The notes beneath the pieces are model-generated. The model saw only the letters and a program-made list of their open reading frames with translations, was not told the origin of the DNA and ran no database searches. Positions 22,790 through 33,432 of a stretch of 64,000 bases of DNA are shown here, piece by piece (position 1 is the stretch's first letter; the number at the start of each line of letters is the position of its first letter). The stretch lies in NCBI GenBank assembly GCA_951812925.1, contig OX638369.1, forward strand, positions 58,046,228 through 58,110,227, read 5' to 3'. The position numbers and the translations under genes were made by a program. The DNA comes from Calliopum simillimum (lineage: Eukaryota; Arthropoda; Insecta; Diptera; Lauxaniidae).

Positions 22790-24243
22790 CACACCTGTCC
22801 CCACGTGTTTTAAATAAAAAGTGCTTGCACCCAAAATGTTTTTTTGGGGAAATATGCGGAATGCCTCTAGGATCAAACATACATAGCTCTTTTTTCAAAG
22901 TGAACGGCACTTTTTCAAACCAAGGCCAAAAAACCCATTTTTTAGCACTGTGCTCTATACTAAACCAAAAAAAAAAAATTGACTAAAACGGATACAAAAA
23001 AAGAGTATGCAGAAAGTAACCTGCTTGTCCGTAGATTAAAAAACAGTAAACTGAAAAACCCTACAAAATATCGTTAACGAGATATTGCGTTTTTACTTAA
23101 TTTTTTGTGTTTCTATTAAAAAATTTAATTTTTGCGTACAAAAAAAATAATGATCAATATATAGAAACAAAAATAGTCAATTCTAATGTATTTTTTGATG
23201 CTAAATCCGAATATGGTCTTGAAATTGCTCTATCACTTCTGATTTTTGAGATATCCTAACCTGAAATTTTGGCATGTACGGTTTTTTCACCACTTTTGAA
23301 GTTATATAACAGGAGCAGGTAATTGTTTATCATAAAACTCGATAAAGTTTTTGAAAGTACTATTCTTTTTCTTCAAACTCACTTTGATTTATATCGATAT
23401 CTTTATTTTTCTCCGAAGTATCGTAACCTAAAAAAAGTTAAAAAATGCACGAAAGACGCCATTGGCAACATTGGTTGATTTAAATAAAAAGTTGTTAAAA
23501 ATGATTATGATGTTTAAGAATGTTTCTGTAAAAGTAATTATTATCACTTGTAATTTACCATAATCATTTTAATAACTTTTTATTTATATAATTCAACCAA
23601 TGTTGCCAATGGCGTCTTTCGTGCATAAAGATATCGATATAAATCAAAGTGAGTTTTGAAGAAAAAAAATAGTACTTTCTAAAACTTTATCGAGTTTTAT
23701 GATAAACAATTACCTGCTCCTGTTATATAACTTCAAAAGTGGCGAAAAAACCGTACATGCCAAAATTTCAGGTTAGGATATCTCAAAAATCAGAAGTGAT
23801 AGAGCAATTTCAAGACCTGATTCGGATTTAGCATCAAAAAATACATTAGAATTGACTATTTTTGTTTCTATATTTTGATCATTATTTTTTTTGTACGCAA
23901 AAATTAAATTTTTTAATAGAAACACAAAAAATTAAGTAAAAACGCAATATCTCGTAAACGATATTTTGTAGGGTTTTTCAGTTTACTGTTTTTTAATCTA
24001 TGGACAAGCAGGTTACTTTCTGCATACTCTTTTTTGTATCCGTTTTAGTCAACTTTTTTTTTTTTGGTTTTAGTATAGAGCACAGTGCTAAAAAATGGGT
24101 TTTTTGGCCTTGGTTTGAAAAAGTGCCGTTCACTTGGAAAAAAGAGCTATGTATGTTTGATCCTAGAGGCATTCCGCATATTTCCCCAAAAAAACATTTT
24201 GGGTGCAAGCACTTTTTATTTAAAACACGTGGGGACAGGTGTG
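22790..24243. repeat. Fold-back C, 1.45 kb, 4-bp duplication TTTG
   Basis: Near-perfect hairpin. The left arm is 22790 to about 23510, the loop about 62 bp, and the right arm about 23573-24243. Ends are CACACCTGTCCCCACGTG and its inverse. TTTG flanks both sides (22786-22789 and 24244-24247). Landmarks in each arm are attccgcatatttccccaaa, ggaacaggag-like gcaggtaattg and gccattggcaacattggttg. Arm differences are scattered and few. No protein is encoded. A transcript would form a duplex of about 700 bp. Confidence 0.85.
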
Positions 24244-24751
24244 TTTGCGTAAGCGAGATATTTGCAAAAAACTAATTTTATCTTCCTTTGAGCCTGAATA
24301 ACTTTTTATGTGCACAATAGACTTCAATGGACTTTTTACTCATCATTAACCACGCATAAATAAATATAATTCCGGTGAAAAAAATTCACTTGGAATTTTT
24401 TCGCACAGCAGCTGTTTTTTCGTCTAATTTTCGTGGGCTATTAATCGCTCTTGTAGATTTCGCAGATTTTTTACCTTTTAAAGACGCACATAAAATCACT
24501 TCAGTTTTTTGTCACGTGCGTATGTCTGAATATTTGCATGTATCTCGGAACTATTCTATCGACCCCGCCAAGCTTTTACACCACATACATATAGTGCTAC
24601 TCAAGTTCTGCACAAAAATCCAAAAAAAAAAATACAATTTTTGATTTTTTCCTCGTTTTTCTTAACCTTACAAACGTACGTCCTCATAGAAATGCCCATA
24701 TTCGTTTAAATTTTAGTTCTCTGCGATTCTGATAACACAGTGCAACAAACT

Positions 24752-25305
24752 GAAAAAAAATTTTGTCCCTGGGGTCTCATCAAGTTTTTCTGATAGGTTT
24801 TGAAAAATAAAAAGACACGTATTTTACCGAATTTGTGTACAGTGATTTTTTTCATTTTATGGCTGCTCAAAGTTAAAAGTTCCCGTTTTATATGAAATTT
24901 TGAGATTTTATGAAAAAACCATCTTATTATGAAATGGTGCTCATGTCCTAACCTTTAATTTAAGCTATGGAACTTGAGAATCCGCTACGTAGTTTATTTT
25001 TTATAAGCAAAACCAATTTCAATGTATTTTTTTTTTTTTTCAAATATTTCGGAAAATAAAAACAAGAAAATCATCACAAAGTCTTTCATATATATCTTAA
25101 ATTAAAGATAAGGACATAAGCACCATTTCGTAATGAGATGGATTTCTCATAAAATCTCAAAATTTCATATAAAACGCGAATTTTAAACTTTGAGGAGCCA
25201 TAAAATAAAAAAAAATCACTGATACACAAATTCGATAAAATACGTTTCTTTATTTTTCAAAACCTATCAGAAAAAATTTATCAGATCCCAAGGACATTGG
25301 GTAAA
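24752..25305. repeat. Fold-back, about 210-bp arms
   Basis: Left arm (24755-24965): tctgataggttttgaaaaat, tttgtgtacagtgatttttt, aaatggtgctcatgtcctaa. Right arm (25095-25305): the inverse, ttaggac-like ggacataagcaccatttcg and atttttcaaaacctatcaga. The loop contains a T-run at about 25031. Confidence 0.7.
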
Positions 25306-25675
25306 CACTTCTTTTAGTCATCAATATTAAAGTTTTTAAAGAGGTGATATTTTTAACAAAATCGGTAAATTTCTTTATAAATTTTCAAAAAGGACCAAAA
25401 GAGAAAAAAAGGCCAGCGGACCAACAAGAAAAAAAAAGACCATTTTTGGTCTTTAAAGACCAAAGTGGCAACAGTGGAATTCGCGCATGTAAGAAACTGA
25501 GAAAAATTACTTATCTCGATAAATTCTACGCTAGAAAGACGTTGTTACATCAGCTACAATTTTTCTTTGGTAACTTTTTTTTCGACAAACAGTTTTTAGT
25601 TATTAGTCAAAAACTGACTTTTTTGATCTTTGCAACCCCAAAAAGGGGCTAAACCACCCGTTGAGCGATGGACTT
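25306..25675. other. Spacer, nothing recognised
   Basis: A/T-rich with a ggaccaaaagag / ggtctttaaagacc stretch near 25390-25460. The 102-codon frame here has no recognisable domain and looks like a chance frame. Confidence 0.3.
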
Positions 25676-25678
25676 TTT

Positions 25679-27298
25679 ATATCCTACACCCAGGTTATAT
25701 TCACTTTGTCTTTCCGTTTGTAACGCAGAGAAGGAGGCGTGGCAGATATAGCAAAGTATATATATTCTTGATCAGCGTCACCTCCTGAGTCGATATAGCC
25801 ATGTTCGTCTGTCTGGGTGTTTGTATGTGCAAATTCAGTTTTTTTGGGAAAACAGCAAGATAATTCAATGAAATTTGGTGCACTACCTCTGGTGTCAAAG
25901 TTAGCTCGTAGGATTGAAAACGAGCGAAATCGGTCAACGGGCACGCCTACCGCCCATACCAAAATTTTATTCAAAATGCAACTTTGTGAGTATTTTTCAC
26001 GGCAATGCATCCAAAATACACGTTAATACTACGAATTGTAAGAAAAAGTTTTGAGCAAAAATTGGGCGAATTCGGTCAAGAGGGCATGGCACCTCCCGTA
26101 CAAGCAAAAGTTTCAAAACGTTATACTGAAAGCGTTTTTTGAGATAATCGAACTTAATTTTACTCAGACACACACTGGTTCAAAATCCCTAAAAGCTGGC
26201 CAAAAGTCGAAATCATTAAAGTTTCGAGACGAAATTTTTTACCTGGGGGTTTTTGACGTCGCTGATTACGAATTTGATGTTCGATTTTTAAAAAAGAAAA
26301 TGGCGGATTCAAAATGGTGGACGAATTGCATAAATATTCAACCAAATCCAACAAAAAAATTTACTCGGGGATTTTTGGGGTCACTGATTAAGAATCTGAT
26401 GTTAGATTTTTAAAAAACAAAATGGTGGATTTGAAATGGCAAAAAACAACACTTGCATAATTTTTATATCTAATTTAAAAATTTATTTCAAAACTTTAAC
26501 TTTGATAGAGTTGTGTGCAATGGTAAATTAATCTACATAAAAATGGGTTTTAGATTCCGTTATCACGGAGTATAAGCTGCATAATAATATAAAAATTTTT
26601 CCATTTCAGGCGAGCAACACATATTGACACTTGGTAAGTAATATGAGTTAAATTTTCCTATGGGCGCTTCAGAAAAAATCGCGTCAAAGAAAAAAGGCAA
26701 AAAAAAGGCACCTCAATTTTTTTATATGTGTTAGAAAAGGTTTCAATCTTCTTAAATCCAAAAAATCCTGGTAGTATGACGTGGTATAAATTAGTTCTGG
26801 GCTTTTTTCATAACCATTGCATACTGATTTTGTGAAATAATTTGATTTTAAGTCAATCATAATTACCGTAAAAGTATACATATTGCAAGTTTTGAATATA
26901 GAAGTTCGATAGTATTTCCTTTTACGAAGATATTCCATATTCAAACATTAAGATCGGTTCAGTTTTACAGTAACCATATAATTTTTACAGTGAACACCTA
27001 ATTTTTACTTTTAAATCAGAAAATTTTGTGTCTGAGAAGCGTACTTTTAGAGAGACCTATGAGGTCTATGAATATCTGTTAGACAACACGGTTCATAAAA
27101 AGTTAATTTAAAAAAACATTTTTTTTTTGACTTTTGGCCAGCTTTTAAGGATTTTTAACCAGTGTGAGACACTAAGGGCTATAAATGCAAGCTCTGAGCA
27201 AAAACTGAGTGAAACCGGACAAGAGAGCGTGGCACCTCCCATGTAAGCAACATTTTCAAGATACTTTGGCCAGGCCAAATGTTACACCCTAACTAGTT
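25679..27298. repeat. Interspersed repeat copy, split by a TIR element
   Basis: The left terminus is the hairpin end (cctacacccaggttatattc), followed by the tgatcagcgtcacctcctga block, the gctaactttgacacc block, and one ggcatggcacctcccgtaca unit. The right part resumes at 27172 with ggacaagagagcgtggcacc and ends in the ttggccaggccaaatgttac terminus near 27298. The 996-bp interval 26171-27166 is a separate element. Confidence 0.7.
26171..27166. mobile_element. TIR element with CAC ends and 5-bp duplication AGACA
   Basis: Ends are CACACTGGTTCAAAATCCCT (26171) and the inverse, aggatttttaaccagtgtg, closing at 27166. The inverted match runs about 40 bp through aaaagctggccaaaagtc. AGACA flanks both sides (26166-26170 and 27167-27171). 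A short duplicated stretch, aaaatggcggattcaaaatg / aaaatggtggatttgaaatg, lies at about 26298 and 26420. No transposase is present. A 5-bp duplication with CAC ends fits a Transib-like insertion, but the duplication is not GC-rich. Confidence 0.65.
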
Positions 27299-29045
27299 TT
27301 TTGTAAAGTTACAAAGTCCAATAAACAACTGTGTCAAGTTTCAAGTCTTCAGCAGTTTTTTCCATTGACATTTTAGCAAAGATTCGGTTTAAAAAAGAAA
27401 AAATCATTTTCCATCCAGATAACGCAACTGCTCAGATAGCTCAAAAAGGCATCGCTAAAATCAGTGAAATAGCTTCCTCTGACATCTCACTCATCAAAAA
27501 AAAATTTTCGTGCATATCGATTTTCATCAAACAAAAAGGTCATAGCTGTTGCAGGGGAGCATTTTGCAATCTTACAACAATAAATTCTATTCTTCATTTC
27601 CCTTCAATCCTTTGATGGAATAAAAAAGTTTTAAACCAATTTGTTTCTACCACGAATCTTTCACAATCCCATAGTTGCATTCGTCTCTGATTCTCCATAA
27701 CATAATGTTCGCATCGTAGTAAAATGCTACTTTTTCCAGAAAATTGTTTGTCACCGAAAGGCACTTGGCATAAACCTATTGAAATTGAAACGATTCAGAA
27801 TGCAACTCCAACAACAACAATACAAATTATAATCTATCTGACCAATCAATTTCTCGCTCTAAGCAACTAAGCAGCAGCTAAACAAAATTGAAACGCTTAC
27901 GGAGCGATTCCACCAAATGAAACGCGCGAAACGAAAAAATGTTGGAGCAACGCATTACCAACGCTGATCGCCTGATTCAGTGTGGAACATTAGACGTGCT
28001 CGACGGTTGAAATGCGGTTTTTGGCCTCTCGGATTGGTTGGTTGCTGATGTGCAACTGCGCTCACAAGCAGACGTAGTCGTTGGCTAAACGGATAAATGA
28101 AAATGAACGGAAAAGGCTGAATGGTACGAACGTTCGCACGTATGAACGAACATCTGAATAATCGGAACAATAACTGAAACGCCTGGTTGTTCAAGCGAGA
28201 TTGAAGAACCTGAAAAAGTCGTTCGTACGTTCGTTCACAAGTTGTTCCATTTCAGTGGGTCTGTTGTCGTCGTCTGCCTGCCAAACTTTGCTTCAAGCGC
28301 GTCCGCATTGTTTGTTGTTGTTGTTGTGCATCAACATGAGACATCGCATCTTATCTTTGGAGAGAAGCGCTACGACGAGCGCGGCACCACAGCACAGCGC
28401 AACCAAAAAGTCCGAATTCTGTGCGAAATATGACACTAAGTAGCAGGCGAACAGAAACTCAAGGCGGGCATTCATCAAACGACGATTGCAAGCGATGGAA
28501 TTTATTGTTCGCGCTCATTTTTCATTCGATCACTTTTACAGTGAACGGCGTTGCTCGTTTTGTCTCTTTTTTTCACATTCAACCAGATTTTCATAGGTAT
28601 GTGTATGGAATGGCAGGGCGGTGCCAAGGCAGAAAATCAGCTGAATAAAGCGGAAAAAACTACTCACAGTCACACGTTCATATCCGTACTTCATAAAATT
28701 AATAGGATTTACTTAAAGTTGGTAATTTTCTGCTTTATTTTGTAAAACCTGAAGATATGGAGCAAGGTGGAGATCGAAATGGGAGTGCAATTATGTATAT
28801 TTCGCCATGGAAGGGATATTTAAGAATAGGTTGGTTCTACACAGTTAAAAATTATAGTTTACTTTTGATTCCATTTGGTATTGATTTTAACTGTTTTGGT
28901 ATTAAATTCAAAATTTATTCCAATAAAGTTTGAAATTTATTCCGGTATGTTTTAGTTTTAGCACAAAAAAATATTTTTAAGCCATGTAACTTTTTCTATT
29001 TTTTAATACCAAAATAACACTTTAAGTTCCAAAAAGCAATCATTT
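27299..29045. other. Mostly low-repeat stretch, no gene supported
   Basis: From 27900 to 28660 the base composition is less AT-rich than around it. It contains a palindromic gttcgtacgttcgttc near 28219 and TTGTTG runs near 28310. Several short frames exist on both strands (27331-27615, 27955-28194, 28201-28648), but none shows a domain or consistent coding character. It could be a regulatory or untranslated part of a host gene whose exons lie outside. Confidence 0.3.
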
Positions 29046-29690
29046 TTATACCCTACACCCAGGGTATATTCACTTTGTCCTTCCGTTTGTAACGCAGAGA
29101 AGGAGGCGTGGCAGATATAGAAAAGTATATATATTATTGATCAGCGTCACCTCCTGAGTCGGCGGGGCGGGGCACCTCCCATATAAACAAAAGTTTCAAA
29201 ATGTTCTACGGAAAGCGTTTTTTGAGATAACCCAACCAAATTACACTCAAACACTCGGATCTATAAGTGCAAGCTATACGCAAGATTTGGTTCAACTCGG
29301 ACAAGAGGGCGTGGCACCTCCCATATAAGCAAATGTTTCAAAATTATATATTGAAAGTGTTTTTTGAGATAATCCAACCAAATTTCACTCAAACACGAAG
29401 AACATTAATTGTATACTCTGAGCTTAAAGTTGGCGAAGTAGGATTAGAGGGCGTGGCACCTCCCATATAAGCAAAAGTTTCAAAATGCTATACTGAAAGA
29501 TAACCGAATTTTACTCAAACTTTCAGAACAGTAAATGCAAGCTCTACGCTAAGTCAAGGTAAGCTCGGAGGTGAGGGCGTGGCACTTCCCATATAAGCAA
29601 TTTGTTCTTATACTCTCCTAATAATATACTAGAAATGCAGTGTAGGGTATTTAGTTTTTGGCCAGGCCAAAGATACCACCCTTACTAGTT
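29046..29690. repeat. Complete interspersed repeat with four tandem units
   Basis: The left terminus is the hairpin end, tataccctacacccagggta. It is followed by ttcactttgtccttccg, agaaggaggcgtggcagata and tgatcagcgtcacctcctga. Four units of about 140 bp follow, each marked by ggcgtggcacctcccatata (about 29164, 29308, 29450, 29575). The right terminus is gtgtagggtatttagttttt then ggccaggccaaagatacc. Termini share ACCCTACA/TGTAGGGT as an inverted subterminal repeat. Terminal hairpin, subterminal inverted repeats and central tandem repeats resemble DINE-1/Helentron-type non-autonomous elements. This is inference. Confidence 0.7.
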
Positions 29691-30364
29691 AGTTTTAAAA
29701 TAAATCCAAGAAAAGTATTAAAATATTCTCTGCGCCATTTTAAATACATTTGGTTTGAAACTAATGGCATCAAAGTATTAAAATTCTCTCTAGTTTTCAA
29801 TTTTAAAACATTATTTAATAATAATGCCAACAAAGTATTAAAATACCAATATCTCTCAATTTGACAAATGTACTGTGAATTAAATGTGAAAAAAATATTA
29901 AACTTTATTAATAAGAAATTGCGTGTTGAAAAATGTTTATGTAAGTAAAAGTTCCCAGCAAAGTGCACTTCGTGAAAATTGCGGAGCCGGAAATGAAGGA
30001 TTCTATATCGATGAAATACTTAATTCAACTAACTAAAATAATAATTATACATAATCAGTTTGTCCGAATTATAAATTTGAAAAATTTTACCGACTGTGTT
30101 ATTTGTTTTAGTTTAACAACAGCTGAACATTAAAACCGAGTGTATTATTTTACTTCAAGATCGCGACTGTGCCGCAATTTGTGGTGACGATTTTTTAGAA
30201 ATTTTGCGACAATAAAAAACTGTAGTTAATTTAATACCCGAAAATATAAAATCTAATATATTTTTGGATTGTTTTTAACACTATAGAGGTTTACTTTTAA
30301 AACCAGAAAACCACTAAAATTTATTCCAATTCTGGTTTAAAATTAAAACCAAAAAGTATAACTC
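29691..30364. other. AT-rich spacer
   Basis: Repeated aaagtattaaaat phrases (about 29714, 29774, 29837) and a 3' part with ttaaaattaaaaccaaaaag. No gene was seen. Confidence 0.35.
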
Positions 30365-31600
30365 CCTTCATTTTTATAACCTACACCCATCGTTCGTAAC
30401 GTAGAGGAGAAGGTGTGGCAGATATAGAAAAGTATGTATGTACATATATGAAGAACTCCATGCCAAGTGTACCAACAAAAATTTTTTTTCTCCGATTTCA
30501 CTCAAATTTGGCAATATGGTTACGGTGACCATGTCTGTGTGAGTAAAATCGGGGACAAAACGATATTTATACGAAAAAAAACGGGGACAATCGGGGACAG
30601 TCGGGCAAAAATCGGGGACACATAAATAGTCAGGCAAACAATGACTGATGAGCAAAAATAAAAGATTTTCACCTCTAAATGTAACCTCCTTCAAAGCGCA
30701 AAATTATACCTACAAACTAGGACCTCAACGGTACAATTTTCTTCATAAATTTATACATTATTTATTGCTCGTTAATGAATATATTTATTTCTTTTAATTG
30801 TATTACATTTAAATTGGCTTTAACTTATTTTCAAAATGTCTCCGTGTGACCTCAAATATTCTTTGAGCTCGAGACAGTTTAAATGATAATTACATTTAGT
30901 TATCAAAATAGTTTTAAGAGTCTTTATTGTAAGCCAGGATTGTGCACACGTAGAGGGTTTTGGAGGTTTAACCCCCCCCCCCAGAAATATCTTTTTCCCA
31001 TATAAATTATACATGAATTGAATAAGATGTAATAAAATTAATCTATATGAAAAACCTTTCCCAGAGCAAATCCTGCGCATGGTGCTGCTCAAAACAGTGT
31101 CTACGTTATATTCATAATGGAGAAAACTTTCCGTGGAAGCATTTGATTCTGGCAAACACAAGCTAAACTCAACAATAAACAGATGATTTTGACATTTCAG
31201 TTGTTAATTGTGGAAGAGCCGTTTATGAAATGATTCTATCTGTTGCGAAACTATACAACACTGTTTAAGTTTGCATACTCTCAGGTTTTTAACCTATTGA
31301 TAAAAATATGAAAATGTACAACTTCTTATTGTGATGAATTAGCTAAACAATTACGGTTTTGAATGATATTTTATAAATATTAATAAATGAACTGTGCTAA
31401 TACAGGACAAATAGGGGACACAAAATAAAATACAGAACATTTGTATGTCCCCTATTTCTTAAATAAATTCCGGGGACAAGCAACCGAAATACAGAACTGT
31501 CCCCGGAAATACAGGACGGTTGGTCACCGTAAATATGGTAGATCCGGTGTGCAAGAACAACAATCCGGGAGGATTTGATTCTAGTACCATTTGTTGTTAA
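30365..31600. repeat. Interspersed repeat fragment split by a hAT-like element
   Basis: The left part (30372-30520) has tacacccatcg, gagaaggtgtggcagatata and gccaagtgtaccaacaaaaa. The right part resumes at 31532 with aatatggtagatccgg. The interruption is the element at 30521-31531. Confidence 0.55.
30521..31531. mobile_element. hAT-like TIR element, 8-bp duplication AATATGGT
   Basis: Ends are TACGGTGACCA (30521) and TGGTCACCGTA (31531). The 8-bp duplication AATATGGT flanks both sides (30513-30520 and 31532-31539), as for hAT elements and P elements. Near both ends there are many ggggaca words (cggggacaatcggggacagt and their inverses). No transposase domain is seen. The 113- and 106-codon frames on the minus strand have no recognised features. 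Confidence 0.75.
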
Positions 31601-31759
31601 AATACAGGGTGTTGAAGTTGGCGTTTTTAGTAATTTTCATGAAAAGGGTGTTTTTTCAAAAATTTATGGGTAACACTTAAGTTTGTAAATTGATAGATCT
31701 AGCTAAATGGTCCCATTTATTTTGAAGCGTTCTTTTTATAAAAAAATATTTCTTGTTAA

Positions 31760-31985
31760 TGTGTATTTTGGTTGACCGATTTCGCTCATTTTCAATCCCA
31801 CGAGCTAACTTTAACGACGGAGGCAGTGTACCAAATTTCATTGAATTATCTTGCTAAATTTTCCCAAAAAATTTATTTCCACGCACAGCCACCCAGACAG
31901 ACGGACAGGGCTATATCGACTCAGGAGATGACGCTGATCAAGAATATATATGAAGCACTCCACGCCAAGTGTACCAAAAAAAAAC
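31760..31985 (+). repeat. Interspersed repeat fragment
   Basis: Same block as 186-330 (tttcgctcattttcaatccc, gagctaactttaacgacgga), followed by cacccagacagacggacagg, ctatatcgactcaggagatg and gctgatcaagaatatatatg. Confidence 0.75.
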
Positions 31986-32316
31986 TATTTGACGTATAAG
32001 TTGAGGTTTAGCACATGTGTGAAAAATTTTGTTTTTAATATATTAAACCTCTAGTGCATATGACCGCCTACAGGCGCTCACAGTTTAAAAACGCGTAACA
32101 TTCAAATAAAAAATATTGGTGTTTTCATCTTGAGTGAATTGATCTAGTAGCCTTTTATTTTACAATTTTTGTTTGAACATCAACATTGAGTTTGTAAAAT
32201 AATTTCAGTTGAGTGAGAAGAAACTATTTTGCTCAGAAAGCGATTTTTATGTAAAAAGTTAAACAGTGTCTAATTGGAATGTTTGAGTGAAAATTTATTT
32301 GGTAAGTATTGTAGTA

Positions 32317-33432
32317 TCAGGTGTAGTAAAAAGTACTCTGTATCTGTATCTCGCTTGGTTTTAGTTTCATTGATTTATAACAGATGTTGTTGTAAAGATG
32401 ACAGTTAGTACTATAAAAGCTTCTTTGACAGTTTTGCATTTGACTGATTTAGCTTCGTCTGCGCACGTGTCAAAAATGAACCCTTGCAAAGAGACAATAC
32501 GCTACATTTTATAGTTTTTTTTCGATAAAAAAATGCAAATCAGGCAGCTGAAAATGTGCATAGTGTTTATGGTCCTGATACTGTAACAGCCAACCATGCG
32601 CAATTTTGGTTTCGTAGATTCCGTTCCGGTAATTTGGAGGTTAAAGATGAACCACGCTGCGGAAGGCCAATTATCAAAAAAGTTGATATTATGGAAATCG
32701 TTAAAGCCAACCGTCATACAAGCACTGTTTTGATTGCACAGGAGCTAGACCTTCCACAAAAAACCGTTTGGAATCATTTGTATAAGGCCGAATACAAAAA
32801 AAAAACTCGATGCATAGGTGCTACACGAGTTAACACAGAAAAATTTCATGGACCGAATTTCTATTTGTGAATCGCAAGAAAATGGATCCATTTATGAAGC
32901 GGATGATAACTGGTGATGAAAAATGGATCACTGACAACAACATCAAGCGAAAACTTTCGTCCAAACTCTTAATTCAATCATGTACTGTCAACAATTAGAC
33001 CGTCTGAAGGTGGCAATCGGTCAGAAGCGGCCGGCTTTGGCCAATAGAAGAAGAGTTGTCTTTCATCAAGATAACGCCAGGCCATACACGTCGTTAGTTA
33101 CTCGTCAAAAGCTCCAAGAGTTCGGTTGGTAGGTTCTTATGCATCCACCATATAGTCCGGCCATCACCAAGTGATTACTACCTGTTCCTGTCTATGGCAA
33201 ACGATTTTGCTGGTGAAAAATTCGCTTAAAGAGAGGTTTGCAAAAATCGGTTGCTACAGTTTTTTGATCTTAGTAACCAGGGTTTCTATGAGAGAGGTAT
33301 AATGAAGTTACTTTCAAAATGGCAGAAAGTTATCGAACAAAATGGCGCATATTTGACTTAGATCGGATCATTCTACTAAATAAACCCTTCAATTTCATAC
33401 AAAAATAATGGATTTCTTTTTTCTACACTTTA
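32317..33432 (+). mobile_element. mariner element, degraded
   Basis: Left end tcaggtgtagtaaaaagtac after a TA (32315-32316). Right end rc aaagtgtagaaaaaagaaat with a TA at about 33431. The two ends match in GTGTAG-AAAAAG. Contains the transposase relic 32476-33361. Confidence 0.65.
32476..33361 (+). pseudogene. mariner transposase, frameshifted
   Basis: Mariner transposase moves DNA into TA sites with a D,D34D core. The ATG at 32476 opens MNPCKETIRYIL, then a stop. After a frame change the protein continues NQAAENVHSVYGPDTVTANH and FRRFRSGNLEVKDEPRCGRP, the N-terminal helix-turn-helix region. The next part has the first catalytic Asp in MKRMITGDEKWI. The second is in VFHQDNARPYTS, and the third would be in HPPYSP...SDYYLF, where frame changes and stops occur. 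The end reads FYERGIMKLLSKWQKVIEQN to the stop at 33359-33361. Several frameshifts and stops make it inactive, and it is slightly shorter than the usual 340-350 residues. Confidence 0.85.

Noticed and set aside
27331..27615. Frame with IIFHPDNATAQIAQKGIAKI, reminiscent of a mariner HxDN motif
   Set aside because: Only one short phrase resembles a transposase; no flanking motifs in any frame.
28201..28648. Possible coding exons with Ser/Ala-rich frames
   Set aside because: Frames on both strands are equally open, contain TTGTTG/CAACAA runs and show no domain or splice structure.
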